From JBPCIX01 sp051005875 (GTDB taxonomy: Bacteria; Actinomycetota; CADDZG01; JAHWKV01), in the NCBI GenBank assembly GCA_051005875.1, contig JBPCIX010000057.1, positions 10,266 to 74,265 on the forward strand: a stretch of 64,000 nucleotides of DNA, given 5' to 3'. Made by a program: the position numbers and the translations under genes. The notes under the pieces are model-generated. The model was not told the origin of the DNA, made no database searches, and was given only the letters and a program-made list of their open reading frames with translations. Positions 16,372 to 25,016 of this stretch are shown piece after piece. The first letter of the stretch is position 1. Every line of letters begins with the position of its first letter.

Positions 16372-16520
16372 TCAGAGCTTCCCTGCGCCTCAAGCGCAAG
16401 GCGCGACGAGCGCCGCGTACCTGAAGGTACGCAAGCGAAGAGGCGAAGCCGATCGCAACGCCGCGATTGGGGATGCAGGGGAGTTCTGATGTGAAGATTA
16501 TTCGGGATTCGGACCACTAG
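16341..16520. mobile_element. 172-bp palindromic MITE flanked by CTAG target duplications
   Basis: Bases 16341-16356 (CTAGTGGTCCGAATCC) and 16505-16520 are perfect 16-bp inverted copies. Imperfect pairing continues inward (CACTCAGAGCTTCCCTGCGCC against a related block at about 16475-16495) to a central GCGTACC-TGAA-GGTACGC hairpin. The outermost CTAG on each side reads as a target-site duplication, leaving a 172-bp element (16345-16516). Joining the flanks through one CTAG restores ACC-TAG overlapping GTG-AGT, a TAGTG ribE/ribBA overlap. It has no coding capacity. CTAG targets are known for IS5-type transposases; that assignment is inference. Confidence 0.8.
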
Positions 16521-17125
16521 GTAACCTTTGTGCCGGGTTGTAGGGTGGCCGAATACATGTGCTGAGAATGAAGCCGCTCGACGTACTTGGCCAGTACGTC
16601 AACCTCGAGGTTCACTACATCGTGAATTTGCAGGTTTCCGAAGGTCGTACTTTCAAGGGTGTGGGGTATGAAGGAACAAGCGAACTGCCCTTCAGTTATG
16701 GCCGACACGGTCAAGCTCACGCCGTCCAGCGTCACCGATCCCTTTTCGACCAGGTAGCGCTCCAGGCTGCCCGAGATCTCGAACCACATATCCGTCGAAC
16801 CCGGCAACGCCCTTCGTTGAACCAGAGTGACGACACCATCGACATGGCCCTGGACTACGTGCCCTCCGAACCGTCCGTTCGCCCTGAGCGCCCGCTCCAG
16901 GTTCACGACAACACCGGGTTCCAGCCGGGCAAGGTTTGTGCGGCTTACGGTTTCCTCAGAGAGATCGGCCTGAAAGCTATTCGGCCCGACCGAGGCAACG
17001 GTCAGACAAACACCGTTTACAGCGATCGAATCGCCTTGGTGAAGTTCGAGCCTGGTAAGTACTTCTAACGAAAGCGAGGTGGCTGCGTTGACTTTCCCTA
17101 CCTGTTCAATTAGGCCGGTAAACAT
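16517..17125 (-). CDS. ribE: Riboflavin synthase
   Basis: Dismutates two lumazine molecules to riboflavin. The 202-residue protein has two tandem barrel repeats, each with the family motifs: MFTGLIEQVGKV, GDSIAVNGVCLTV in repeat one, and GHVVQGHVDGV, KGSVTLDGVSLTV in repeat two. ATG 17125 overlaps the ribD stop by one base (TAATG). Its TAG stop at 16519-16517 is formed by the CTAG at the edge of the inserted element. Confidence 0.97.
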   Translation of the reverse strand: MFTGLIEQVGKVNAATSLSLEVLTRLELHQGDSIAVNGVCLTVASVGPNSFQADLSEETVSRTNLARLEPGVVVNLERALRANGRFGGHVVQGHVDGVVTLVQRRALPGSTDMWFEISGSLERYLVEKGSVTLDGVSLTVSAITEGQFACSFIPHTLESTTFGNLQIHDVVNLEVDVLAKYVERLHSQHMYSATLQPGTKVT

Positions 17126-18228
17126 TACCTAAGCATAATGGCCTCGACGCGAAGATCCTCGGCCAACCGACGGACTGAAGTTATTCTTAAGGAAAGAGCA
17201 TCACCGAGTGTGGGTATGGCCCAGTCCTCGATGACGGCCCTGGCACCCATTCCGCCCAATAGCTTTGGCGCCAAATAGAGCAAGAATTTGTCGATCAAGC
17301 CGCATTCCAGAAAGTGACCCGCCAACTTCGGACCGCCTTCGAGGAGCATCGAAAGCACTCCCCGGTCCGCCAATGTCTTGGCCAGCAGGGGCAACGGAAC
17401 CTTCCCGGAATCCGTTTGGAATTGCATTACTTCTGCCCCACAATCCTTGAGGGCCTTGACTCTTTTTTTTGGGGCGCCCGAGCCAACCGCTACGAGGATC
17501 CGCCCCTGCTTGAGCAACTCAGCTTCCGGGGGCGTTTTGGCCGCCGAGTCTACAACGACCTTTAACGGACTCCTAAACTTTCGAACCCCTCGAACCGTCA
17601 GGGCCGGGTTGTCTTTTACCACGGTACCAACGCCAACGCAGATGGCATCTGAGCGAGCCCGTACCCGGTGAGCATCGAGCCTGGCCGCTTCGCCGGTTAT
17701 CCATTGCGAGGATCCGTCGGAGGCGGCGGCCCGTCCATCCAGGGATGCGGCTACCTTGTACGTAACAAACGGCCTTCGGGAGGTTCGATGAACGATATAG
17801 GCCTGGTTGAGGGTCGCTGCCGCTTCGGCGCCCGGACCGATTTCGACCCTAATTCCAGCTTTGTTGAGAGCAGCAAAACCCCTACCGGCGACCCGCGGGT
17901 CGGGGTCCTTCATAGACGACACGACTCTTGTAATCCCCGCTTGTACAACAGCGTTCACGCAGGGCGGGGTTCGGCCCAGGTGGGAGCACGGCTCCAGATT
18001 CACGAAAAGAGTTGCGCCTTTGGTTAAGGGGCCCGCTTCAGTTAATGCCAAGGTCTCTGCGTGAGGCTCGCCGGGTTTGCGGTGCCACCCTTTCCCCACA
18101 ACTTCGCCGCCCGACACAATGACTGCACCCACCAGCGGGTTTGGGCTTGCCGACCCTTCCCCTTTTTTCGCCAGGCGAAGCACTATGGACATCCACTTTT
18201 CATCTTCGGACGCGGTGCCCGGCGTCAT
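17125..18228 (-). CDS. ribD: Bifunctional riboflavin deaminase / reductase
   Basis: Second and third steps of riboflavin synthesis. The deaminase domain (residues about 1-140) shows the zinc motif HAETLAL and PCSHLGRTPPC. The reductase domain (about 150-367) begins RPFVTYKVAASLDGRAA and carries LLEGGPKLAGHFL. It overlaps fmt by 4 bases upstream and ribE by one base downstream. No FMN riboswitch was recognised in front of it because the upstream region is coding. Confidence 0.97.
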   Translation of the reverse strand: MTPGTASEDEKWMSIVLRLAKKGEGSASPNPLVGAVIVSGGEVVGKGWHRKPGEPHAETLALTEAGPLTKGATLFVNLEPCSHLGRTPPCVNAVVQAGITRVVSSMKDPDPRVAGRGFAALNKAGIRVEIGPGAEAAATLNQAYIVHRTSRRPFVTYKVAASLDGRAAASDGSSQWITGEAARLDAHRVRARSDAICVGVGTVVKDNPALTVRGVRKFRSPLKVVVDSAAKTPPEAELLKQGRILVAVGSGAPKKRVKALKDCGAEVMQFQTDSGKVPLPLLAKTLADRGVLSMLLEGGPKLAGHFLECGLIDKFLLYLAPKLLGGMGARAVIEDWAIPTLGDALSLRITSVRRLAEDLRVEAIMLR

Positions 18229-19208
18229 GAAATCCTGTCGCCGGGCAACGGCCGGTATCCGCGAACGAAATCAGCAGCAGCCATCCTGGCCTTTCCTTCA
18301 GGTTGCACCTCGTCGAGCGACAGCCAGCCAGTTGCCGTGCGAACGAGTAGGTGCCCCTTTATGACCTCGATCGTGCCGGGCGCACCTTCTGGGGCCTTGG
18401 CCGCGTTGGGGCTCGAATCGTCGCCGGCAGCGCATGCATCGCCCCCGAAGTCCGAGTCCAAGTAGCTCACCTTCCAGATCTTTAAGCGCTTGCGGTGCAA
18501 CATTCCCCAGGCGCCGGGCCTGGGAGTCAGTCCCCTGACCTTGTTGAAAATAGTCTCGGCGGGTTCGGACCAATCGATATGAGCGGCTTCGGTCGAGATC
18601 TTCGAGGCGTAGGTGGCCAGTGAATCATCCTGAGCCTCGGGGCTGGCTTGACCATCTTCGATCTGATCAACCACTGTCACCAGCATGTCTGCTCCGAGAT
18701 CCGCCAGCCGCGCCTCGACGGTCTCGGTATTGTCTTCCGGAAAAATGGCATCCTCCAACCGGGCCAGCATCGGGCCGGTATCCATTCCCTCATCGAGCTG
18801 CATGATTGTGATGCCTGTGGTCGCATGCCCCTGAATCAGGGCCCACTGAACGGGCGCCGCTCCACGGAAATATGGAAGAAGTGAAAAATGGACGTTGATG
18901 CAGCCGAATTTCGGAGTCTCGAGAACCTGCCTCGGCAAAATAAACCCGAAAGCCACTACCACGAACAAATCCGCCCCCAAGCCTGCCAGCTGCTCTTGAA
19001 TCTCGGGTGATTTAAGAGTGGGAGTTTGCATCACGGGAAGACCACATTGTTGGGCGGCCTTTTTCACAGGCGGAGCGTCGAGATTCATTCCCCGTCCCTG
19101 CGGCCGGTCGGGCGCGGTAACTACACAAACGACCTCGTGGCGTGAAGCGTTCAATTTCAAAAGGGAGGGGACGGCCGCATGGGGGGTCCCGAAAAATGCG
19201 ACTTTCAA
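18225..19208 (-). CDS. fmt: Methionyl-tRNA formyltransferase
   Basis: Formylates initiator Met-tRNA. The 327-residue protein begins MKVAFFGTPHAAVPSL. It contains the formyl-THF site region FGCINVHFSLLPYFRGAAPVQWAL, the DEGMDTGPML motif, and a C-terminal tRNA-binding barrel with LTPRPGAW. It is followed by ribD with a 4-base overlap and preceded by def 61 bases upstream, the usual formylation/deformylation pairing. Confidence 0.97.
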   Translation of the reverse strand: MKVAFFGTPHAAVPSLLKLNASRHEVVCVVTAPDRPQGRGMNLDAPPVKKAAQQCGLPVMQTPTLKSPEIQEQLAGLGADLFVVVAFGFILPRQVLETPKFGCINVHFSLLPYFRGAAPVQWALIQGHATTGITIMQLDEGMDTGPMLARLEDAIFPEDNTETVEARLADLGADMLVTVVDQIEDGQASPEAQDDSLATYASKISTEAAHIDWSEPAETIFNKVRGLTPRPGAWGMLHRKRLKIWKVSYLDSDFGGDACAAGDDSSPNAAKAPEGAPGTIEVIKGHLLVRTATGWLSLDEVQPEGKARMAAADFVRGYRPLPGDRIS

Positions 19209-19269
19209 AGGCTTGCCCCCGGACGATTCACCGCGGGACGCCGCTTTGGCGGACCGGCATTAAGTACGG

Positions 19270-19758
19270 CTATTTGAGAGCCTCTTCCCGAAGGCGGCGC
19301 CTTGCTTCACGCTGGAGATCGGGTGAGAGATGGTCGAGGAACAAGATTCCGTCAATGTGGTCGATTTCATGTTGAAAAATCCGTGCCGTAAGATCCTCAG
19401 CTTCGATCACGACGGAATCTCCCTTTTCGTTTAGGCCCTGGACCCGGACCCACTGCGATCTGACTACCGGGAACTTCAAGCCCGGCAGGGAAAGGCATCC
19501 TTCTTCGTCTTCGTCCTGGCCGCCTTTATCGAGAATGGCCGGGTTCACCAGCGCCCCCCGTTCGTCTTCGTTGGCCCAAACAATGACTCGCCGCAAAACG
19601 CCCACCTGGTTCGCCGCCAAACCCAAACCGGGGGCATCGCGCATGGTGTCGCTCATATCTTTCATAAGTTTACGAACGGATCGGTCGACCTGTGGGACCT
19701 CAGCAGCCTTTTGCCGAAGCACGGGATCGCCGAACAACCTGATTGGGAAAATAGCCAT
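19270..19758 (-). CDS. def: Peptide deformylase
   Basis: Metalloenzyme removing the N-formyl group from nascent proteins. All three motifs are present in 162 residues: GLGLAANQVG, EEGCLSLPG and QHEIDHIDG, with Cys and two His as metal ligands. It lies between priA and fmt. Confidence 0.97.
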   Translation of the reverse strand: MAIFPIRLFGDPVLRQKAAEVPQVDRSVRKLMKDMSDTMRDAPGLGLAANQVGVLRRVIVWANEDERGALVNPAILDKGGQDEDEEGCLSLPGLKFPVVRSQWVRVQGLNEKGDSVVIEAEDLTARIFQHEIDHIDGILFLDHLSPDLQREARRRLREEALK

Positions 19759-19783
19759 CTATTTAGAGCGACCTACCAGCGAA

Positions 19784-21475
19784 CTACCATTGCTTCGGTT
19801 CCATTTCTACGAGTATTCGTTCGGGACTCTGCCTTACTATGGTACCCAAGCCATCAAGGATCGGCTCGATACTAGTCACCTTGAGCAGTATTTCCACGCC
19901 AAGTCTTCCGCCCGGGGCAGGGCCGAGAATGTCCGTTCCCGGCAGGGTGCTAAGAGCCTGGATCAATTCGTCCGAGGGCCACTGCCTTAGTTTCAACTTG
20001 ATCAAAGTTCGAAAAGGAGGGGCATCGTTCATCGACCTTTCTTTCAGTTCGAACTTCGCAAAAAAGCCGTAGTCTCCGCGAACCAATGCTTGGATGACGT
20101 GATCGCCGGGATTGCCCGTTTCCAGAAGCAGGCGCCCCCGCGGCCTCTGGCCGCTCACAAGCCCTCCCAGGGCCCAAAGGGCGGCGAAGGCGTCTTCGGC
20201 AGCCCGGCCCGTGGGATTTAGAAAATATGAGTCAACCCCCACAGCAATTCCCAGAGGTACCTGAGGCCTTTCGATCTCAGTCAAGGCCGCCTCCGTCGCT
20301 ATGACGACGTCGGCGTCAAGGGCTGCTGCCAGTGCCCCGGGCTCGTCGCCGAGGGCCGGTCTGTCGGCTCTTGCAATTATTGCGCCTGGAACCACTCTCG
20401 AAAGGAAGTGCTCAACTTCACCTGGGCCGGGGCCTGCCCGCGTTGCCTTCACTCGGGGCATGAGGATCAGCGCCTTGTGCCCTTTAGTTCTTGCCTCGAT
20501 TATTGATGCGGTCAGCCGCCGGGCGATCCCCGTTTTCGGTGGATCAACCGTCTCCACGATCGGCCAGCCCGCTCTTTCTCCGGCCCGCTCGGGCTCTTCG
20601 AAGGCCCCTGATGCAGCGTAAAGCGCCATTGAAGTTAGCGAAGGAGTAGTGCTGTTTAGTTTCAATACTCCGCCGGTGGCCGCGACCCGCGCTCTGCCGG
20701 CCTGCCTGGCGTCGCAATAGGGCGCACGCTGGTCCTTGAACGACGGGTCGTGCTCCTGGTGGACAATGATCAAACCTAATGGGAAGGCCGGAGCAAAAAG
20801 AGCCCCCCTGCCGCCAAGAACCAGTCTTTTACGGCCCTCGGCCACGGCCCAAAGATCATCAGATCTATCCTTTTCGTCCCGGCCGCTGTGGACAATCGCA
20901 GCATCGTCGGGGAATTCGGCGGCCAGTTTCTCAAGAATCCGCGACCCCTCTCGAACCTCGGGCACAGCAACGATGACCCCCGCGCCGAGCCCCAGCTGTA
21001 TCTTGATTGCGGCGACATAGCGTCCGAGAGGATCTTCTTGGGGAGGCAGTCGAACAAGCATTGAGACCCCTTCGGGATCCCCGCCCAGGGGCGTGAAAAC
21101 CTTTCCCATCGCCGGCCACTCTCTTAGAGGCCGGCCCAACCGTGCAGGCGTGAAGAGCGAAAGAAACGACGACAAAGGCTGAACGTAATACCGGCTGAGG
21201 CTACGTGCCATTTTCAACAGAGCCTCGTCAAAAACGGGCCCGCGACCGCTAACAGCAGCTATCGGTTGAAGGTTGGCGGGCATCTCGGCCGCAGGCGGTG
21301 GCGGGTCGAACCGGCTTATTCCAACTACCCAACCGCGGACGCGCCGATTGCGCAGCCGGACCCGGACGACTGATCCGATCCTGACAAGGCCCGCAAGCGA
21401 GCTTGGGACCTCGTAAGTTAGCTCCTTGTCGAGCGCCCATCCCCCGGCATCAACAATGACCTCGGCCAGAACCAA
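19784..21475 (-). CDS. priA: PriA-like replication restart protein lacking helicase motifs
   Basis: Actinobacterial-type primosomal protein N', 563 residues, shorter than the roughly 730 of E. coli PriA. The N-terminal 3'-DNA-binding domain is kept (about 1-100). The Walker A region is replaced by QLGLGAGVIVAVPEV (about 160-173), with no GKT/GKS. The DEAH-box position reads HQEHD (239-243). The zinc-binding cysteines between the helicase lobes are absent. The C-terminal domain (PPFRTLIKLKLR) is recognisable. It may act as a structural loader only. Placed next to metK as in other Actinobacteria. Confidence 0.9.
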   Translation of the reverse strand: MVLAEVIVDAGGWALDKELTYEVPSSLAGLVRIGSVVRVRLRNRRVRGWVVGISRFDPPPPAAEMPANLQPIAAVSGRGPVFDEALLKMARSLSRYYVQPLSSFLSLFTPARLGRPLREWPAMGKVFTPLGGDPEGVSMLVRLPPQEDPLGRYVAAIKIQLGLGAGVIVAVPEVREGSRILEKLAAEFPDDAAIVHSGRDEKDRSDDLWAVAEGRKRLVLGGRGALFAPAFPLGLIIVHQEHDPSFKDQRAPYCDARQAGRARVAATGGVLKLNSTTPSLTSMALYAASGAFEEPERAGERAGWPIVETVDPPKTGIARRLTASIIEARTKGHKALILMPRVKATRAGPGPGEVEHFLSRVVPGAIIARADRPALGDEPGALAAALDADVVIATEAALTEIERPQVPLGIAVGVDSYFLNPTGRAAEDAFAALWALGGLVSGQRPRGRLLLETGNPGDHVIQALVRGDYGFFAKFELKERSMNDAPPFRTLIKLKLRQWPSDELIQALSTLPGTDILGPAPGGRLGVEILLKVTSIEPILDGLGTIVRQSPERILVEMEPKQW

Positions 21476-21519
21476 AACGCGCTAGCGAGCCACTACAGCA
21501 ACCGTATGTTGAGAACTTC

Positions 21520-22728
21520 CTAAAGGTCTCTTGCGAGCTTTGCGAGTTCCTCGGCCCTATCGGTGCGTTCCCAGGTGAAATTGTCGTTGTCGCTCCGGCC
21601 AAAATGGCCGTAGGCGCTGGTATCCTTGTAAATGGGTCTCCTCAAATCGAGTTCCTTGATGATCGCGCCGGGCCTGAAATCGAAGAAGTCGATTACAAGG
21701 TCCTCAAGCTTTTGCGGATCAACTTCAGCCGTGCCGCGATCATCGATGTTGATCGAAACAGGGTGGGCTACTCCAATCGCGTAGGCAACGCGGACCTCAC
21801 ATCTCGTCATGATTCCTGACGCAACCAGATTCTTGGCCACATAACGAGCCATGTAAGCGCCAGAGCGATCCACCTTGGTGGGATCCTTGCCGGAAAAGCA
21901 TCCTCCACCCTGGCTGCACATGCCCCCGTAAGAATCAACAATAATCTTGCGTCCAGTGAGGCCAGTGTCGGCCATGGGCCCGCCGATCTCGAACCGTCCC
22001 GTCGGGTTGACGAGCAACCGGATATCGTCGGACCAAAGGACGTCGGGCACGGTCGGCCGAACAACGTGCTCCAACAGATCGGGAGCGAGCAACGTCTCGA
22101 TATCGACCTCGGGCTGGTGCTGGGCTGAAATGACGATCGTGTCGATTCCCACGGGCACGCCGTCTTCGTACTGGACGCTAACCTGGCTCTTGCCGTCCGG
22201 GCGTAAGTAGGGCATCTCGCCGTTTTTTCGCTCGTCGGCTAAACGCTGAGCCAGCTTGTGCGCGAGCCAGATTGGCGTGGGCATCAAGTCCGTCTCAAGA
22301 TCCGGCCGTTCCTTTGAAGCGTATCCGAACATCATCCCCTGATCGCCTGCTCCAATGGAGTCCAAAACGTCGGAGGCGCCTCCGCGCTCCTCAAACGCAT
22401 GGTCCACGCCGATTGCAATATCGGACGACTGGTCCTGGATCGAGATAAGCACGCCGCAAGTCTCACCATCCATGCCCAGCTTCGCGTCGGTATAACCGAC
22501 TTCTTTGATCGTCTCGCGCACAACGCTACGAATCTCAACGTAAGTGTCGGTCGTGATCTCGCCGGCGATAATCGCCTGCCCGGTCGTAACCAGGGTCTCG
22601 CAGGCAACCCGCCCGTTAGGGTCGTTGGTCAGGATGGAATCCAAAATGCCGTCGGAGATCCGGTCGGCAAGCTTATCGGGATGGCCTTCGGTAACAGACT
22701 CAGATGTGAATAGATAACGACGCGCCAT
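21520..22728 (-). CDS. metK: S-adenosylmethionine synthetase
   Basis: Makes SAM from methionine and ATP. The 402-residue protein has the ATP motif [17 protein letters not shown], the [12 protein letters not shown] hexapeptide region and the P-loop-like [18 protein letters not shown]. An AAGGAG ribosome site lies six bases before ATG 22728, and a perfect TATAAT -10 lies about 50 bases upstream. No SAM riboswitch was seen in the 83-base upstream gap. Confidence 0.98.
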   Translation of the reverse strand: MARRYLFTSESVTEGHPDKLADRISDGILDSILTNDPNGRVACETLVTTGQAIIAGEITTDTYVEIRSVVRETIKEVGYTDAKLGMDGETCGVLISIQDQSSDIAIGVDHAFEERGGASDVLDSIGAGDQGMMFGYASKERPDLETDLMPTPIWLAHKLAQRLADERKNGEMPYLRPDGKSQVSVQYEDGVPVGIDTIVISAQHQPEVDIETLLAPDLLEHVVRPTVPDVLWSDDIRLLVNPTGRFEIGGPMADTGLTGRKIIVDSYGGMCSQGGGCFSGKDPTKVDRSGAYMARYVAKNLVASGIMTRCEVRVAYAIGVAHPVSINIDDRGTAEVDPQKLEDLVIDFFDFRPGAIIKELDLRRPIYKDTSAYGHFGRSDNDNFTWERTDRAEELAKLARDL

Positions 22729-22774
22729 GCATGGCTCCTTCTATGAATAACGGGAAATGGACTATTTGCGACTG

Positions 22775-22780
22775 ATTATA
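22775..22780 (-). promoter_or_regulatory. metK: Candidate -10 element for metK
   Basis: Minus strand reads CCG-TATAAT-CAG, a perfect consensus -10, 46 bases before the metK ATG. No good -35 hexamer sits at 16-18 bases. The implied leader is about 40 bases, ending in AAGGAG. Confidence 0.45.
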
Positions 22781-22811
22781 CGGTTCGGAGTCCCCTGAAC
22801 TTCCCTTAAGG

Positions 22812-24041
22812 CTACCTGCCTACTTGGGCCACCGCGTCGAGCACCAGGCGAGCCAGGTTCCGCTTTGACGTTAGCGGCAGATCTTCGATTTTTCCTTCGG
22901 TGTTCATCAGTAAGGCCTTATTGGTGTCTGCTTCGAATCCTGAGCCCTGCGTTCCAACTTTGTTGGCTACGATCAGGTCCAGTCCCTTTGCTTTCAGCTT
23001 GGCGATGGCCCTTTCTTCAAGATCGCTTACTTCGGCGCAAAAGCCTGCCAGTACTTTCAGGTTCGGCAGCAGCCCGGCTGCTCGTTTACTGCCAGCCTCG
23101 GCCAGAATGTCGGGTGCCGGTTCCAGGTGAATGCCTGGGGGCCCACTGCTCTTAGAAAGTTTTTGGTTGGTGCCCGACGTCGTTGAGGGCTGCCAGTCTG
23201 AAACGGCCGCAGCCATAATCAAAACTTCGGCATCCTGAAGGGCCTTTTCCACTGCCTGTTGCATTTGGGCAGCGGTTTCGACTTCGATTGCGTTTACGCC
23301 TGTCGGGATAGGGAGCAATCGTGCTGCTGTTATCAGCGTTACCTTGGCGCCGCGCCTTACTGCCTCGCGGGCGAGTTCGTAGCCCATCTTGCCTGAGGAT
23401 CGATTGCCTATGAAGCGCACCGCGTCGATTGGCTCCCTCGTGCCCCCAGCGGTGATGACGATGTTTACTCCGGCCATGTGGATCCGCTTCGCCAGCTCCT
23501 CGGCGGCCGCTTCCAGAATTTCGGAGGCCTCGGCAAGACGGCCGACTCCCGAATCTGGACCCGCCAGGGCCCCCTCGGCCGGCCCGACAAACCGAACTCC
23601 CCGCGATTGCAAAGTGGCTACATTTAGCCGGGTGGCTTCGTCGTCCCACATTTCAGGGTGCATCGCAGGCGCCATCAGAATGGGGCAAGCGGCCGACAAA
23701 AGAGTGGCCGAAATTAGCTCATCGGAAATGCCGTGAGCGTACTTAGCAATTACTTTCGCAGTTGCGGGCGCAATCAGGATTAGATCGGACGTCCGGCCCA
23801 GATCGGTGTGGATGATCTTTGAGGCCACCGTTTCGGGAAATAGTTCGGATCGCACCGGATTTCCGGTCAGGGTTGCGAATGTAAGGGCCCCAACGAAATT
23901 CGTGGCCGACGGGGTCATGATCACCCGAACCTCAGCCCCGGCCTGAGTCAGCCTACGAGCAACCTCAACGACTTTGTAAGCAGCAATCCCCCCGCAAACC
24001 CCCAGGGCCACCTTTCGCCCTCGAATATTCTCTAAAACCAT
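22812..24041 (-). CDS. coaBC: Bifunctional phosphopantothenoylcysteine decarboxylase / synthetase
   Basis: Two steps of coenzyme A synthesis. The N-terminal flavoprotein decarboxylase (CoaC, about 1-185) shows GVCGGIAAYKVVEVARRL, the PAMHPEMWD substrate clamp and the LLSAACPILMAPAM region. The C-terminal CTP-dependent synthetase (CoaB) shows ITAGGTREPIDAVRFIGNRSSGKMGYELA. Standard order behind rpoZ, but separated from it by a 157-base gap holding a diverged copy of the palindromic repeat family. Confidence 0.97.
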   Translation of the reverse strand: MVLENIRGRKVALGVCGGIAAYKVVEVARRLTQAGAEVRVIMTPSATNFVGALTFATLTGNPVRSELFPETVASKIIHTDLGRTSDLILIAPATAKVIAKYAHGISDELISATLLSAACPILMAPAMHPEMWDDEATRLNVATLQSRGVRFVGPAEGALAGPDSGVGRLAEASEILEAAAEELAKRIHMAGVNIVITAGGTREPIDAVRFIGNRSSGKMGYELAREAVRRGAKVTLITAARLLPIPTGVNAIEVETAAQMQQAVEKALQDAEVLIMAAAVSDWQPSTTSGTNQKLSKSSGPPGIHLEPAPDILAEAGSKRAAGLLPNLKVLAGFCAEVSDLEERAIAKLKAKGLDLIVANKVGTQGSGFEADTNKALLMNTEGKIEDLPLTSKRNLARLVLDAVAQVGR

Positions 24042-24060
24042 TTGACCAGCTTACTTACTC

Positions 24061-24197
24061 AACGGCCCTTCCTGCGCTTCGAGGCCTAGTGCAGGTGGCC
24101 CCGGGCCTCCTGCGCTGCGAGGCCTAGGCGCGAGGGTGCGCCGCGTGCTGTGCACGCAAGCTCCCGATAAACAACGGGATCGTAGTGCAGGTGGCCC
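24061..24197. repeat. Diverged palindromic repeat and nested direct repeats between rpoZ and coaBC
   Basis: Bases 24109-24170 align with the core of the element at 16341-16520 in the same orientation: shared CCTGCGC, AGGCGCGA, GCGCCGCGT, a short loop, and ACGCAAGC. The gap also contains TAGTGCAGGTGGCCC twice (24087-24101, 24183-24197) and an 18/19 match of CCTGCGCTKCGAGGCCTAG (24071-24089, 24109-24127). There are no clear terminal inverted repeats, so this is a decayed or rearranged copy. Confidence 0.7.
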
Positions 24198-24198
24198 G

Positions 24199-24453
24199 TT
24201 ACTTGACGCGAGATTCTACTTCCGGAGGCCTTTCCCAGCCGAACTTACCTTCTGAGATTTCTGCGAGAGCTACCGACAGCGCTTGTGTATTCTCGCCCAA
24301 GCTCGGAATCTGAGGTGGGACGAAGTCTCGAATCCCCTCGCCTAGCTGGGAGTAATAGGAATTGATCTCGCGGGCGCGCTTTGCTGCAAGCACCACCAGC
24401 GTGTAACGGCTGTCGACCTTGTCGGTCAGCTTTTCGATTCTCGGGTAGATCAT
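24199..24453 (-). CDS. rpoZ: RNA polymerase omega subunit
   Basis: Small assembly subunit of RNA polymerase, 84 residues. It has the conserved MIYPRIEKLTDKVDSRYTLVVLAAKRAREIN helix region and C-terminal ALAEISEGKFGWE. It overlaps gmk by 4 bases. The mihF-gmk-rpoZ-coaBC order is the actinobacterial standard. Confidence 0.97.
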   Translation of the reverse strand: MIYPRIEKLTDKVDSRYTLVVLAAKRAREINSYYSQLGEGIRDFVPPQIPSLGENTQALSVALAEISEGKFGWERPPEVESRVK

Positions 24454-25016
24454 TGGTCCGCCTTTAGTTTGTCCATCAAATTTAGCACCTCTGCGACGGC
24501 TTGATCCACTTCGACGTTTACGATCACGCCGTCGAAGTGCTTTTTTTTGCGTAGTTCGTCGTAAGCAGCCGAGAGTCTGCGGTTCATCACTTCTTCTTTC
24601 TCGGTGCTCCTCGTCCGCAAGCGCTGCTCAAGGATTTGCATCGAGGGCGCCTCGATAAAGATTAACTTGGCCTGCGGCATCGTGGCCTTAACTTGCGAAG
24701 CGCCCTGGACATCGATCTCGAGGAGAACGTCGTAGCCGGCCGCATGTTCCGCCGCGACCCTCTGCCTGGATGTCCCATACAAGTTGTTGTGGACTTCGGC
24801 CCACTCAAGAAATTCACCTCGATCCCTAATTGCAAGAAATTCGCGCTCCGAAATAAAATGATAATGAACTCCCTCGATTTCCATAGGCCTGGCCGGCCGT
24901 GTCGTGTACGAAACCGACAGCTTTAGATCAGGCCGGCGAGCCAGGAGTCCTTGGACTATGGTCCCCTTGCCTGCACCGGATGGCCCGGAGACGATGAATA
25001 AGCGCGGCTCGATTAT
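24450..25016 (-). CDS. gmk: Guanylate kinase, apparent AUA start
   Basis: Phosphorylates GMP to GDP. The P-loop GPSGAGKGT is at about residues 10-18 and the GMP-binding SYTTRPARP and GVHYHFIS segments follow, so the gene must begin near 25016, as in normal 187-200-residue enzymes. No ATG, GTG or TTG occurs in frame before the internal ATG 24884, which lies past the P-loop. ATA at 25016 overlaps the mihF TAA stop (ATAA) and has AAGGAG five bases upstream; ATC at 25013 is the other possibility. The ATAA overlap is one G-to-A change away from the ATGA used at many junctions here. Confidence 0.93.
   Translation of the reverse strand: MIEPRLFIVSGPSGAGKGTIVQGLLARRPDLKLSVSYTTRPARPMEIEGVHYHFISEREFLAIRDRGEFLEWAEVHNNLYGTSRQRVAAEHAAGYDVLLEIDVQGASQVKATMPQAKLIFIEAPSMQILEQRLRTRSTEKEEVMNRRLSAAYDELRKKKHFDGVIVNVEVDQAVAEVLNLMDKLKADQ

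Noticed and set aside
16372..16516. FMN riboswitch between ribE and ribBA
   Set aside because: The conserved RFN motifs are absent; the structure is explained by a palindromic element with CTAG flanks.
22729..22811. SAM riboswitch upstream of metK
   Set aside because: The gap is only 83 bases, with no SAM-box motifs; it holds a -10 and an AAGGAG instead.
24450..24884. A truncated guanylate kinase starting at ATG 24884
   Set aside because: The upstream frame encodes an intact P-loop and GMP-binding segment, so the gene is full length with an unusual start.
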